Shown here: in pieces, positions 45,345 through 55,067 of the stretch
Numbering within the stretch: the stretch's first letter is position 1
How the letters are laid out: the number at the start of each line of letters is the position of its first letter
Source: Luteibacter rhizovicinus DSM 16549
Lineage (GTDB): Bacteria > Pseudomonadota > Gammaproteobacteria > Xanthomonadales > Rhodanobacteraceae
Direction: 5' to 3'
Length of the DNA stretch: 64,000 nucleotides
Assembly (NCBI RefSeq): GCF_001887595.1
Contig: NZ_CP017480.1
Span: 2,942,001 to 3,006,000 of the forward strand
Translations under genes and position numbers: made by a program
Notes under the pieces: model-generated
What the model was told of the DNA's origin: nothing
Seen by the model: only the letters and a program-made list of their open reading frames with translations
Databases searched by the model: none

Positions 45345-47210
45345 GTGAGCCAGGAAACACGTAAGTTCGAAGCCGAGGTCGCCCAGGTTCTGCACCTGGT
45401 GACGCATTCCCTCTACTCGCACAAGGAAATCTTCCTTCGCGAGCTCATTTCCAACGCCTCCGACGCCTGCGACAAGCTGCGCTTCGAGTCCGTCGGTAAC
45501 CCCGACCTGACCTCGGACGACCCGGAACTCCGTATCCAGATCACCTGGGATCCGGACGCGCGCACCGTCAGCGTGCGCGACAACGGCATCGGCATGAGCA
45601 AGGACGAAGTCGTCGCCAACATCGGCACGATCGCCAGCTCGGGCACCCGTCGCTACCTGGAGGCTCTCTCGGGCGAGCAGAAGGCCGACGCGCGCCTGAT
45701 CGGCCAGTTCGGCGTGGGCTTCTATTCCGCCTTTGTCGTCGCCGACAAGGTCACCGTGATCACCCGCCGCGCGGGTGAGCCCACCGAGGCTGGCGTGCGC
45801 TGGGAAAGCGACGGCAAGGGCGAATACACCCTCGAAGACACGAATATCACCGAGCGCGGCACCACCGTCGTCCTGCACCTGAAGGCCGACGAAGACGAGT
45901 TCCTGAAGTTCTGGACGCTCCGCGCCGCCGTCACCAAGTATTCCGACCACGTCGCCTTCCCGATCCGCATGCCGGTCGAGAAAGACGGCAAGCCCGATCC
46001 GACCGAGTGGCAGACGATCAACTCGGCCTCGGCCCTGTGGAGCCGTTCGAAGAGCGACATCACGGACGAGGAATACCAGAACTTCTACAAGGCGCTCGGC
46101 CACGACTTCAACGACGCCCTGGCCTGGACGCACAACCGCGTTGAAGGTAGCCAGAGCTTCACCACCTTGCTGTATGTGCCGGAGCAGCCGCCGTTCGACC
46201 TGATGATGGGCGGCCGCGAAGAGCGCAAGGGCCTGAAGCTCTACATCAAGCGCGTCTTCATCATGGACGCCGCCGAAGAGCTGCTGCCGAACTACCTGCG
46301 CTTCGTGCGCGGCGTCGTCGATGCGGACGATCTGCCGCTGAACGTCAGCCGCGAAATCCTCCAGCAGAACCGCCAGCTCGAGCGCATCAAGGCCGCCTGC
46401 ACCAAGCGCGTCCTGGATCTGCTCGAGAAGGTCTCGCGCGACGAACCGGAGAAGTTCGCCACCTTCCTCGCCGGTTTCGGCAACACGCTGAAGGAAGGCA
46501 TCGTCGAGGACACGGCCAACCGCGATCGCATCGCCAAGTTGCTGCGCTTTGCGTCGACCAAGGGCGACGGCGCGGCGAAGACCGTGTCGTTCGACGAATA
46601 CATCGGACGCATGGGTGAAGGCCAGGACACCATCTGGTACGTCACCGCGGACAGCTACGCGGCAGCTGCGGGTAGCCCGCAGCTGGAAGCGCTGAAGGCC
46701 AAGGGCATCGAAGTGCTGCTCATGTCCGATCGCGTCGACGAGTGGATGCTTGGCTATCTCACCGAGTACGACGGCAAGCGCCTGCGCAACGTGGCCAAGG
46801 GCGAGTTCCCGCTCGACGAAGCCGACAAGGCGAAGCAGGAAGCGGCCAGTGCCGAGGCCGCTCCGCTGATCGAGCGCACGAAGACCCTGCTCGGTGACCG
46901 TGTGGGTGACGTCCGCGTCTCCGCGCGTCTGACCGACTCGCCGTCGTGCCTCGCGCTGGCCGACTTCGACCTCGCGCCGCATCTGGCCCGCCTTCTGCGT
47001 GAAGCCGGCCAGGACGTGCCGGAGTCCAAGGCCGTGCTCGAGCTCAACCCCGAGCATCCGCTGGTCAAGCGCCTCGCCGCGGAAACCGACGACGCCAAGG
47101 CTGGGGACATCGCCGGGCTGCTCCTGGAGCAGGCCGAAATCACCGCCGGTGCGCAGCTGGCCGATCCGGCCGCCTTCGTCCAGCGCATGAACCGCGTGCT
47201 GCTCGGCTAA
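45345..47210 (+). CDS. htpG: Molecular chaperone HtpG (Hsp90)
   Basis: 621 residues from a GTG. The N-terminal ATPase has the GHKL boxes ELISNASDACDKLRF, VRDNGIGMS and GQFGVGFYSAFVVAD. The middle domain contains the catalytic-loop region VDADDLPLNVSREILQQNRQL, and the C-terminal dimerisation domain ends without the MEEVD of eukaryotic Hsp90. It assists folding of client proteins in the cytoplasm. A perfect sigma-32-type -10 box precedes it. Confidence 0.98.
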   Translation: MSQETRKFEAEVAQVLHLVTHSLYSHKEIFLRELISNASDACDKLRFESVGNPDLTSDDPELRIQITWDPDARTVSVRDNGIGMSKDEVVANIGTIASSGTRRYLEALSGEQKADARLIGQFGVGFYSAFVVADKVTVITRRAGEPTEAGVRWESDGKGEYTLEDTNITERGTTVVLHLKADEDEFLKFWTLRAAVTKYSDHVAFPIRMPVEKDGKPDPTEWQTINSASALWSRSKSDITDEEYQNFYKALGHDFNDALAWTHNRVEGSQSFTTLLYVPEQPPFDLMMGGREERKGLKLYIKRVFIMDAAEELLPNYLRFVRGVVDADDLPLNVSREILQQNRQLERIKAACTKRVLDLLEKVSRDEPEKFATFLAGFGNTLKEGIVEDTANRDRIAKLLRFASTKGDGAAKTVSFDEYIGRMGEGQDTIWYVTADSYAAAAGSPQLEALKAKGIEVLLMSDRVDEWMLGYLTEYDGKRLRNVAKGEFPLDEADKAKQEAASAEAAPLIERTKTLLGDRVGDVRVSARLTDSPSCLALADFDLAPHLARLLREAGQDVPESKAVLELNPEHPLVKRLAAETDDAKAGDIAGLLLEQAEITAGAQLADPAAFVQRMNRVLLG

Positions 47211-47224
47211 CGCGCTGCTTTACG

Positions 47225-47370
47225 GTAGGAGCCGATTCATCGGCGAACGGGTGCTAGCGACAACCTCGAACGTCGCGCGCTGCGCTCTGTGTGGGAGCCG
47301 ATTCATCGGCGATAGACGATGCACCGTCACCGCTCCGTCGGCCTATCGCCGCTGAAGCGGCTCCCACACA
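47225..47370. repeat. Three REP-like elements; the last cluster in the window
   Basis: Direct copies at 47225-47247 and about 47290-47313, and an inverted copy at about 47346-47369. No further copy was seen from here to the right end (16.6 kb). Confidence 0.88.
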
Positions 47371-47391
47371 GAGCCTGTTATCTTTGCTGCC

Positions 47392-48291
47392 ATGTCCGCT
47401 TTGCTCATCCTCTTCGCCTGCCTGGCCCTCGGTATCCTTTGCCGGCGGTTCGCCAGGCTGCCCGACGGCATCGTCCCGGGGATCAACTGGTGGGTGCTCA
47501 ACATCGCGCTGCCGGCGCTCGTGCTGGCGCTCGTGCCGCATGTCACGATCGATGCACGCCTCTGGTTTCCCGTGGTCGGCATGTACGTCACGTTCTTCGG
47601 GGCATGGGCGCTCTTTGCCACGCTCGGTCGGGTGTTTGCATGGTCGCCTGCGCGGGTCGGCTGCCTGACGCTCGTCTGCGGCCTTGGCAATACATCCTTC
47701 ATGGGCTACCCAATGATGGAAGCCTTGCATGGCAAGGCGGGGCTTTCGGTTGCCGTCATCGCGGACCAGCTCGGTTGTTTTCCCATGCTCGCCGCGGGCG
47801 GTATCGTCGTCGCGTCGATGTACTCGGGGAGGGGAGCGAGCGCTGCCGCTATCGTGCGTCGTGTGCTGACGTTCCCGGCCTTTATCTCGCTGGTCATCGG
47901 TGTGGTCGTCGGACGGGTCGGCGGCTGGCCCGAGGTTGTCGAGAAGGTGATGCTGCAAATCGGATCGACGCTGACGCCGCTGGCGCTGTTCTCGGTGGGC
48001 CTGCAGTTTCGCCTGCACCTGCAGCGCGACCAGATCGGTGCGCTCGCCACCGGCCTCGGCTGGAAGCTTCTGCTGGCGCCGCTGGTGGTGTACGGCATGG
48101 GTGTCGCAGCTGGCATTGGCGGCCTGACGCTCACGGTCGGCGTGCTCCAGGCTGCCATGGCGCCGATGATTTCGGCAGCGATTCTGGCTGACCAGTACGA
48201 CCTCGAGCCGCGGCTGGCGAACACCATGCTTGGCGCGGGCATCCTCCTTTGCCTGGTCACCGTGCCGCTAGGTAATATGCTGCTTCCATGA
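47392..48291 (+). CDS. AEC-family (auxin efflux carrier-like) transporter
   Basis: 299 residues with about ten membrane helices in two halves of five (LLILFACLALGILCRRF at the start; LCLVTVPLGNMLLP at the end). The half-repeat motifs around LVCGLGNTSFMGYPMMEALHG, and AAMAPMISAAILADQYDLEPRLAN, are typical of the family. Members move small organic acids such as malate; the substrate here is unknown. The stop overlaps hslR by four bases (ATGA). Confidence 0.9.
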   Translation: MSALLILFACLALGILCRRFARLPDGIVPGINWWVLNIALPALVLALVPHVTIDARLWFPVVGMYVTFFGAWALFATLGRVFAWSPARVGCLTLVCGLGNTSFMGYPMMEALHGKAGLSVAVIADQLGCFPMLAAGGIVVASMYSGRGASAAAIVRRVLTFPAFISLVIGVVVGRVGGWPEVVEKVMLQIGSTLTPLALFSVGLQFRLHLQRDQIGALATGLGWKLLLAPLVVYGMGVAAGIGGLTLTVGVLQAAMAPMISAAILADQYDLEPRLANTMLGAGILLCLVTVPLGNMLLP

Positions 48292-48686
48292 CCGAACTCC
48301 CGACGATTCCTGGCGTGCGCGCCGATGTGTGGCTCTGGGCCGCGCGCTTCTTCAAGACCCGCGCGCTGGCCAAGGAAGCGATCGTCGGTGGGAAGGTCGA
48401 ACTCAACGATGGCACCTGCAAGCCGGCGAAGACGGTAACCATCGGCGATCGTTTGAAGATCACAAGGGGCGAGGAGCGTTTCGTCGCCGTGGTCGCTGCC
48501 TTGTCTGAGAAGCGCGGGCCGGCGCCGGAAGCGCGCAAGCTTTACACCGAAACGGAAGAGAGCGTTGCCGAGCGAGAACGCCATCGCGAGGACCGTCGTT
48601 TTACCGGAGGCGCACTCCTGCGGCCTCAAGGCAAGCCGGACAAGCACGCGCGACGCCTGATCCAGGATTTGAAGAAGACGCTCTGA
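48288..48686 (+). CDS. hslR: S4-domain RNA-binding protein Hsp15
   Basis: 132 residues. An S4 domain at about 10-60 (VRADVWLWAARFFKTRALAKEAIVGGKVELN) is followed by a basic C-terminal tail (RRFTGGALLRPQGKPDKHARRLIQDLKKTL) as in Hsp15. It recovers stalled 50S subunits carrying a nascent chain after heat shock. It is coupled to the AEC transporter gene upstream and starts a short run of two genes with the unknown gene 2 bp downstream. Confidence 0.95.
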   Translation: MTELPTIPGVRADVWLWAARFFKTRALAKEAIVGGKVELNDGTCKPAKTVTIGDRLKITRGEERFVAVVAALSEKRGPAPEARKLYTETEESVAERERHREDRRFTGGALLRPQGKPDKHARRLIQDLKKTL

Positions 48687-48688
48687 CG

Positions 48689-49480
48689 ATGCTCGTTCCC
48701 ACTGACATCGTGCCGGGACGGCTGCTTAGTCGTCACGGGCGCACGCGTACCCCTCGCTTGCTGGGCGCCATTCGCTCGCTACTCCCCTGGATGGCGACAA
48801 AGCCGAAGATCGCGCTGGACCTGCATGAACACGGCATCGTCGCGTATCACGCGGCGTCGCGAAAAAGCGTCTTCGTGTCGTTCATGGCGATGGCCGATCT
48901 CTGCCTCTATCGTACGGATCACCGGCTGTTCGGGCCGGCGAATGCGCTGGCGTTTCGCCGCGATCCGGGCGATGCCTGGATCGATGTGCTGGATGGCGAT
49001 GGTGACGGCGTTCGTCTTCGCGGCGAAATCATCGGAGGCCAGTTGCGCGAGCGCGGCCCGCTGGCGCTTCGTTCGCTGGAAGCCGGCGAGGTGTTGACGT
49101 TCCATGCCATCAGTGACGCAGATCGGCTCGCTGCTCGTGCGCAAGGTGCGGCGGCGTTCGGCAAGACGACCGAGCTCCAGCTGAGTCGCATAGGCCTGGA
49201 TGTCGATGGACAACGCATTGCGATCGAGGAGATCGCGAAGCTCGACGAGGGTGGCCCGGATGGTTCGTTGCGTCTGTTCGACGCGCACGGATACATGCTG
49301 TGGAGCGTCCACACGCTGTCGTTGTTCAGCGCGGATCTTTTCGTCGTGCTGATGCGTACGATGATCGAGGCGCACCAATACGGCCTGCCACAAAAAAACC
49401 GTCCCCCGGAGATCCACACCCGGGCTGCTGACACGGGTGGGGCGGGGGACGTCACGGGGCGGGAAGATGGAGAGTCGTAA
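48689..49480 (+). CDS. Hypothetical protein
   Basis: 263 residues, no recognised domain. Starts 2 bp after hslR; an in-frame ATG at 48791 (MATKPKIALDLHEHG) is an alternative that would remove a basic 34-residue leader. The middle looks like a soluble mixed alpha/beta protein (VFVSFMAMADLCLYRTDHRLFGPANALAFRRDPGDAWIDVLDGDGDGVRLRGEI), and a hydrophobic stretch near residue 210 (LSLFSADLFVVLMRTMIEAH) looks like an amphipathic helix. The last 30 residues are rich in Gly, Thr and charged residues. Operon partner of hslR by spacing. Function unknown. Confidence 0.7.
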   Translation: MLVPTDIVPGRLLSRHGRTRTPRLLGAIRSLLPWMATKPKIALDLHEHGIVAYHAASRKSVFVSFMAMADLCLYRTDHRLFGPANALAFRRDPGDAWIDVLDGDGDGVRLRGEIIGGQLRERGPLALRSLEAGEVLTFHAISDADRLAARAQGAAAFGKTTELQLSRIGLDVDGQRIAIEEIAKLDEGGPDGSLRLFDAHGYMLWSVHTLSLFSADLFVVLMRTMIEAHQYGLPQKNRPPEIHTRAADTGGAGDVTGREDGES

Positions 49481-49589
49481 GCCCCGTTGCGGTTGAGCCG
49501 AAGGCCCAGACCGCACGTTCACTATAGGAAGCCTGCTACCCGAGGGGAATTCGATTGTTCAGATCGACTCCATAGGGCTTCTCAATGGT

Positions 49590-52211
49590 TCAGCGCAGCA
49601 TTTTCCTGAGCTTATACAGCTGGTCCAGGGCATCACGCGGTGAAAGCGCGTCCGGATCCATGGCGCGGAGCGCCTCCTCGACGGGTGACGGCAGCGACGG
49701 CGCGAAGAGGCCCATCTGCGGCGTCGCGGCAGGCGGTGTGGCGACGGCGACCGTCACCTCGTGACCTTGCTCCAGCGCGGCGAGGTAGCGGCGCGCATCG
49801 GCGATCACTGCCTTGGGCAAACCGGCCAGGGCGGCTACCTGCAAGCCGAAGCTGCGGTTGGCCGGGCCATCCTTGACCGTGTGCATGAAGACCAGCTGTT
49901 CGCCGTACTCGACGGCGTCCAGGTGCACGTTGGCGATGGTCGGGAAGTCGCCCGCCAGCTCGGTCAGCTCGAAGTAGTGCGTGGCGAACAGCGTGTACGC
50001 GCAGCTGGTCGCGGCCAGATGCACCGCTGCCGCGCGTGCGAGCGAGAGGCCGTCGTAGGTGCTGGTGCCGCGGCCGACTTCATCCATCAGCACCAGGCTG
50101 CAGTCGGTGGCGTTGTGCAGGATGTTCGCCGTCTCGCTCATCTCGACCATGAAGGTCGACTGGCCGCGCGAGAGATCGTCACCGGCGCCGATGCGGGTGA
50201 AGATGCGATCGATCGGACCGATGGTCGCGGCCGACGCCGGTACGTAGCTACCGACATGCGCGAGCAACACGATCAGCGCGTTCTGCCGCATGTAAGTGGA
50301 CTTACCGCCCATGTTCGGACCGGTGATGACCAGCATGCGCCGACCCTTGTCGAGCACGAGATCGTTCGGCTCGAAGGGTTCGTCGCGTACCTTCTCGACG
50401 ACAGGATGGCGGCCACGTTCGATGTGGATGCCTTGCTCGTCGTGCAGCACCGGTGCCGACCAATCCAGTGTCTCGGCGCGCTCGGCGAGATTCGCGAGTA
50501 CGTCGAGTTCGGCCATGGCCGTGGCGGCGACCTTCAGCTCGGAGAGGCGGTCGGTCAGCTTGTCGAGCAGCAACTCGTAGAGTGCGCGCTCGCGCATCAG
50601 CGAACGTTCCTTCGCCGAAAGCACTTTGTCTTCGAACTGCTTGAGCTCTTCGGTGATGTAACGCTCGGCGTTCTTCGTGGTCTGGCGGCGCGTGTAATGC
50701 TGCGGTGCCTTCTCGGAATGCGCCTTGGTGATTTCGATGTAGTAGCCGTGTACGCGGTTGTAGCCGACTTTCAGCGTCGAAATACCGCTGGCGGCTTTCT
50801 CGCGCTCTTCCATGTCGACCAGGAACTGATCGGCATTGGTCGAGAGCTGGCGGAGCTCGTCGAGTTCGTCGTCGTAGCCTTCGGCCAGCACGCCACCGTC
50901 GCGCAACAGCACGGGCGGCTGCGCGATCACCGCGCGGGCGAGCAGGGCGGCGGTGTCGGCGTGATCGCCGATGCGTTCGACCAGGCTGTGCAGCAGCGGG
51001 CTGTCGAGACCGTCGATGTCTTCGCGCAGGGCTGGCGCCGCGGCGAGGCCATCGCGCAAGGTGGATAGATCGCGCGGTCGCGCGGAACGCAGCGCCACGC
51101 GCGCAAGGATGCGTTCGAGATCGCCGATGCCTCGCAGGCGTTCGCGCAGCGTGGCGTGGCGGCGTGCATCGATCAGGCTACCGATGGCCTGGTGACGCCC
51201 ACGCAATACCTGGCGATCGCGCAAGGGACGGTTGAGCCAGCGACGCAGCAGGCGCGCGCCCATCGGGGTCACGGTTTCGTCGAGCACACCGAGCAAGGTG
51301 TTTTCGACGCGACCGCTCTGGTGCGTGTCGATCTCGAGGTTGCGCCGCGTGGCGGCATCCATCGCGATCGTCTCGCCCGCGTTCTCCACGGCCATGCCGG
51401 TGAGGTGGGGCAGGGCGGCCTTCTGGGTTTCCTCGACATAACCGAGCAGGCAGCCGGCGGCGGCCACGGCCAGCGGCATGCCGTCGACGCCGAAGCCGAG
51501 CAGGTCACGGGTCTTGAAGAAGCGGCACAGCTCGCGTCGTGCGGCGTCGCCGTCGAAGTGCCAAGGCTGGCGCTTGCGCAGGCCGGGCAGGGTCGAGACG
51601 AGCTTGGGCCACGCTACGTCCTCGCCAACGAGGGTCTCGGCCGGCTGCAATCGCGCGAGTTCGGCGGCGAGGCCTTCCGCCGTGGGTACCTCGGTCAGCA
51701 GGAAACGGCCCGTGGAGAGATCCACCCAGGCCAGGCCGTAGCCGGTCTGGCCGGCGGCAATGGAGAGCAGCAGGTTGTCGCGGCGCTCTTCCATCAGTGC
51801 GGCATCGGTCACCGTGCCGGGCGTGACGATACGCACGACCTCGCGCTTGACCGGCCCCTTGGACAGCGCGGGATCGCCGATCTGCTCGCACAGCGCCACG
51901 GACTCGCCCAGCTTCACCAGGCGGGCCAGGTAGTTCTCCACGGCGTGATAGGGCACGCCCGCCATGGGAATCGGCGAGCCGGCCGACTGGCCGCGCTGGG
52001 TCAGGGTAATGTCGAGCAGCCGGGCCGCTTTGCGGGCATCGTCGTAGAACAGCTCGTAGAAGTCGCCCATCCGGAAAAACAGCAGGATGTCCGGATACTC
52101 GGCCTTCGCGCTCAGGTACTGACGCATAAAAGGAGTGTGTTCTTGCGCCTTCGGCGATATCGGCGAAGGTTCTGACACAGCTAGATTCTCTTTGGGTTCG
52201 AGCGTTGACAT
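49590..52211 (-). CDS. mutS: DNA mismatch repair protein MutS
   Basis: 873 residues from the ATG giving [15 protein letters not shown]; a longer in-frame start at 52232 or 52274 is not supported by the family. The mismatch-recognition Phe-x-Glu lies in [15 protein letters not shown]. The ATPase domain has Walker [14 protein letters not shown], Walker [15 protein letters not shown] and the [12 protein letters not shown] motif. It scans for mismatches and recruits MutL. The genomic island begins just upstream of its start codon, so its promoter may come from the island. Confidence 0.98.
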   Translation of the reverse strand: MSTLEPKENLAVSEPSPISPKAQEHTPFMRQYLSAKAEYPDILLFFRMGDFYELFYDDARKAARLLDITLTQRGQSAGSPIPMAGVPYHAVENYLARLVKLGESVALCEQIGDPALSKGPVKREVVRIVTPGTVTDAALMEERRDNLLLSIAAGQTGYGLAWVDLSTGRFLLTEVPTAEGLAAELARLQPAETLVGEDVAWPKLVSTLPGLRKRQPWHFDGDAARRELCRFFKTRDLLGFGVDGMPLAVAAAGCLLGYVEETQKAALPHLTGMAVENAGETIAMDAATRRNLEIDTHQSGRVENTLLGVLDETVTPMGARLLRRWLNRPLRDRQVLRGRHQAIGSLIDARRHATLRERLRGIGDLERILARVALRSARPRDLSTLRDGLAAAPALREDIDGLDSPLLHSLVERIGDHADTAALLARAVIAQPPVLLRDGGVLAEGYDDELDELRQLSTNADQFLVDMEEREKAASGISTLKVGYNRVHGYYIEITKAHSEKAPQHYTRRQTTKNAERYITEELKQFEDKVLSAKERSLMRERALYELLLDKLTDRLSELKVAATAMAELDVLANLAERAETLDWSAPVLHDEQGIHIERGRHPVVEKVRDEPFEPNDLVLDKGRRMLVITGPNMGGKSTYMRQNALIVLLAHVGSYVPASAATIGPIDRIFTRIGAGDDLSRGQSTFMVEMSETANILHNATDCSLVLMDEVGRGTSTYDGLSLARAAAVHLAATSCAYTLFATHYFELTELAGDFPTIANVHLDAVEYGEQLVFMHTVKDGPANRSFGLQVAALAGLPKAVIADARRYLAALEQGHEVTVAVATPPAATPQMGLFAPSLPSPVEEALRAMDPDALSPRDALDQLYKLRKMLR

Positions 52212-52253
52212 GATGTATTCGTGACCGGTCATTTCTTGTGTTCGACGCAAGGG

Positions 52254-52275
52254 GAGCGTCCATAGAGCGTCCATA
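52254..52275. repeat. Tandem 11-bp repeat at the island edge
   Basis: GAGCGTCCATA occurs twice with no base between, in the 147 bp separating the mutS and integrase starts. It could be part of the attachment site. Confidence 0.7.
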
Positions 52276-52296
52276 CCGGGAATGCCGAGGTTTTAC

Positions 52297-52347
52297 GTGT
52301 GTCCACGGCACATCCCTTGTGCGACAATGCCCGTGCCATGGACACAC
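52297..52347. promoter_or_regulatory. Inverted repeat before the integrase
   Basis: GTGTGTCCACGGCAC (52297-52311) and GTGCCATGGACACAC (52333-52347) are reverse complements at 14 of 15 positions, with 21 bases between. The right arm ends 10 bp before the integrase ATG and would overlap its ribosome site. It may be an operator, an integrase arm site, or an mRNA hairpin that limits integrase synthesis. Confidence 0.7.
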
Positions 52348-52357
52348 AGGTGTAAGC

Positions 52358-54253
52358 ATGCCCAGCGCTAAGGTGGTGCAGTATCGCTTGTCGCAAGCCC
52401 TGTTGCGCGCGCTCACGGTAGACCAACGTCCGACCGTCAATGCTGAGGGCAAAACCGTACTCGAAGAGAATCCGGGCAAACGACCGTACCGATTTTCCGA
52501 TGGTTCGCAAGGGGCTCCGCCCGGATTTGGGTTCTATGTCGGACCCACTGGGGCGTTCTACGAGGTGCGTTCTCGTGTCGGCAAGAAAGCCGTCCGCCTC
52601 TCGCTTGGCTCCGTACAGGAATTGTCGCTCGCCAAAGCTCACGAGAAGGCGGCCGCGCAGCGATCGTTCATCCGCTCGACCGGCGAGGATCCGCGGCTGG
52701 CCCTTCGCAGTGCCGAGGCCGCTCAAGCTGCCCGAGGGCTGACCGTTAGCCAGGCACTCCAGGGCTACATTCGTTTTTTGGAGGAGCAGCAGGGCAGGGG
52801 TAAGACCAAAGCCGCCGGGGTCAAGGGCGCGCAGGATTCGCTCGCCCGTCTGTCACGGCCGGAGGTCGGCTTGGCGGACTTGGCCATCACTGCGCTGACC
52901 GACGATCTCCTCAAGCGCGCGTGGAATCAGGTCCGTCATTCCGCGATGTTGCGGTCCAACCGCTTGCCCGCCGATGTCAAAGCCAAGCTCGAGAAAGCGG
53001 GCGAATGGTGGCGCCTGGACCGGGCGGCGTTGGTGTCGAAGCTCCGATTGACGGGCAAGAACGTCGAGTTGGCCTTTGCGGCTGGCATGGCCGCGGCTGA
53101 GCACACGCTCAGTGATGCTTCGCGAGCGGTCGAGCGCGCCATCCGTCAAGAACGAAAGGCAGCCGTCGGCGCCTTACGACAGCCCGCACTGCTGCATAAC
53201 CCATTCACGGTGTTGGCCGACGAGGGGTTGCACCGATCGACGCGGGAGTTGCGCAAACACTACGAAGCGGCACGGGTCCGAAACCCCTTGGGCGTAGACG
53301 ACTCGGCCACCGGGCAGCAATCTCTGCCCACCGTGCTCAAATCGTTGGTGGCTCGGCGCGATATGCAGCAAGGCCAAAACGCCACGGCCGTGGACTACAT
53401 CCTCCTGAGTCTCTTGTGGGGCACGCGTCGCAGCGAGTCAGCCCGACTGTGTTGGTACGCGAGCTGTTCGCCGGAGGAGCTGGACGGTCTCGCTTCGTGG
53501 GTGTGGCTCGCACCGACCCCGGAGGCGAAGAATCCCACAACGGGCCTGCGTGGATCCCAGGTTTTCTTGCACGACACCAAAGCCGGCGAGGCGCAGCTGC
53601 TGCCAGTGGCTTACTTCGCCGAGCGCGTGCTTCGCTGGCGAATGGAGGCTCGAAAGCAAGGAGAGCAAGTCCTGACCGAAGCCATCGAGACGGGGCGGCG
53701 TGAGGTCAAGCAGGTCCGAGAGCGCACCCGGGATATTGTGCTCCGGGCTAAGGCGCAGGCCATCGTGGACCGCGCGGAGTGGCGGCTGGAGCAAACGCAG
53801 CGGTGGGTGTTTCCCGCGCGTAATCCCAAGGCGGTCGAGGGGCATTATGTAGATAGCAAATCAATCCTTGCGACGATCAAAGCCGATGCGGATTTGACCG
53901 ATGTGGGCCTTACCATGCACGACTTTCGACGCACTTTGGGTCGGTTCGCGGCCAAATTGCTGTCAGGACACATGGTCAGCCAACTGCTCCGCCACCACGC
54001 GACGAGCGGGAACGACACCGCCATGGCAGATGTGACCCAACGATACGCCCAAGGCGAATGGCCGGACCTGTGCGTGGCGATGGCCAAGGTCGAAGAAGCG
54101 CTCATTGCCACGAGTCCCGCAGTTTGGAATATCCTGCGTGATCCTGGAGATGTCGCGCGTCCGCGCATGGACGAACGCAACGATCCTCCGTTGAATGTCC
54201 CGAAGTATCGGAGCCGCGGTGCCAGCGAACGAGATCAAACGGACGAAAGCTGA
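52358..54253 (+). CDS. Large tyrosine recombinase/integrase
   Basis: 631 residues from ATG 52358 (MPSAKVVQYRLSQALL). The catalytic residues are visible in order: Arg in LLWGTRRSESARL, His-x-x-Arg in MHDFRRTLGRFAAK, a third His in LLRHHATSGND and the nucleophile Tyr in VTQRYAQGEW. The protein is longer than usual island integrases (about 400); the extra parts are an N-terminal region of about 180 residues with an arm-binding-like VRLSLGSVQELSLAKAHEKA and inserted helices at about 480-520. It probably moves the island into and out of the mutS-side site. Overlaps the next gene. Confidence 0.88.
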   Translation: MPSAKVVQYRLSQALLRALTVDQRPTVNAEGKTVLEENPGKRPYRFSDGSQGAPPGFGFYVGPTGAFYEVRSRVGKKAVRLSLGSVQELSLAKAHEKAAAQRSFIRSTGEDPRLALRSAEAAQAARGLTVSQALQGYIRFLEEQQGRGKTKAAGVKGAQDSLARLSRPEVGLADLAITALTDDLLKRAWNQVRHSAMLRSNRLPADVKAKLEKAGEWWRLDRAALVSKLRLTGKNVELAFAAGMAAAEHTLSDASRAVERAIRQERKAAVGALRQPALLHNPFTVLADEGLHRSTRELRKHYEAARVRNPLGVDDSATGQQSLPTVLKSLVARRDMQQGQNATAVDYILLSLLWGTRRSESARLCWYASCSPEELDGLASWVWLAPTPEAKNPTTGLRGSQVFLHDTKAGEAQLLPVAYFAERVLRWRMEARKQGEQVLTEAIETGRREVKQVRERTRDIVLRAKAQAIVDRAEWRLEQTQRWVFPARNPKAVEGHYVDSKSILATIKADADLTDVGLTMHDFRRTLGRFAAKLLSGHMVSQLLRHHATSGNDTAMADVTQRYAQGEWPDLCVAMAKVEEALIATSPAVWNILRDPGDVARPRMDERNDPPLNVPKYRSRGASERDQTDES

Positions 54254-54707
54254 GGCCAGGGCGGCGCTGATCCAGCGTCGGGCCGCGGCGCAGGCCAAGG
54301 CCAATCGAGACATCGATCTATTGAACGCCGCGGCGGACGTTCGTCAACATCAGGCGGCCCTGGACGCGCTCGAACGGATGCTCTTGCGCGGCGGAGCGGT
54401 CATGCTGGAGACACTGCATCAGGTGTTGCTCCCGCACGTTTGGCTGACCGACGAACAAGGGTGGATCGTGGGCCACATCCTTGCCGCGGAACCGGACGAC
54501 CTGAAGCGCGCCGTCGAATCCGGAGGGATCGCCGTACTGGCGCTTCCCGCAGCGCTTCAGGAGCGATGGTGCGATCTGGATGCGCAGGCGACGTGGACGG
54601 TGGAGTATGGTCGCGCGCTCCGGGCCATTAGCGACCAAGCCGACGCGCGGATGCGCGCCCTTTGTTCTGAGGCGCTACTACGCGGCAGCCTGGATTTACC
54701 AGATTGA
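54195..54707 (+). CDS. Hypothetical protein coupled to the integrase
   Basis: 170 residues if started at ATG 54195; a GTG at 54219 has a better ribosome site (GGAG five bases before) and gives a protein starting PANEIKRTKAEA. Overlaps the integrase end by 35-59 bp. The first half is a charged helix (IKRTKAEARAALIQRRAAAQAKANRDIDLLNAAADVRQHQ), probably a coiled coil; the second half is mixed (LTDEQGWIVGHILAAEPDDLKRAVESGG). No domain recognised. The position suggests an accessory factor for the integrase or a control protein. Confidence 0.65.
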   Translation: MSRSIGAAVPANEIKRTKAEARAALIQRRAAAQAKANRDIDLLNAAADVRQHQAALDALERMLLRGGAVMLETLHQVLLPHVWLTDEQGWIVGHILAAEPDDLKRAVESGGIAVLALPAALQERWCDLDAQATWTVEYGRALRAISDQADARMRALCSEALLRGSLDLPD

Positions 54708-54759
54708 AGCGCTGATCAGTCGCATCTATCAGCGTGCACGCATCTTGGACTGATTAAAG

Positions 54760-54912
54760 GTGGCGGGACACCTATTTTCGCGCAAAAGCGAGGCAAAGAT
54801 GGCGTTTGAAGAGTCGGTCGCCCGAGGAACTCGTTCCGAAGCGGAAATGAAAGTCGCTCTACGATCAGTGGCCCCACGAGGTCTCGATGGCACTTCGACG
54901 GGACGAAGCTGA
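54760..54912 (+). other. Intergenic stretch with a possible small gene
   Basis: The 360 bp between 54708 and 55067 contain one open frame of 50 codons from a GTG (containing KMAFEESVARGTRSEAEMKVALRSV). Codon composition looks protein-like but there is no convincing ribosome site. It could be a gene fragment. The rest of the gap shows nothing I can name. Confidence 0.25.
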
Positions 54913-55067
54913 CTGACGTCTGCGGGCAGCGGGCAGAGACGCAGCGTTGAGATGGTTCGCACAAAAACTATATTACGGCCCCAAGCCAATTCCGCGCGCG
55001 ACGTCAATGAGTGACCAACTAGCGGACGGGGCTAGATCACGCATGATGGCTCCATGGTCGCTGCCGA

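Noticed and set aside
45324..47057. 577-codon ORF antisense to htpG
   Set aside because: Entirely inside htpG, which is certain.
52212..52357. tRNA gene as the island attachment site
   Set aside because: No cloverleaf or tRNA 3' end is seen at the mutS side; the only tRNA in the window is at 3516.
54708..54756. Extension of the integrase-coupled protein in the +1 frame (IYQIEALISRIYQRARILD)
   Set aside because: Looks protein-like after the stop, but too short to call a frameshift without relatives to compare.
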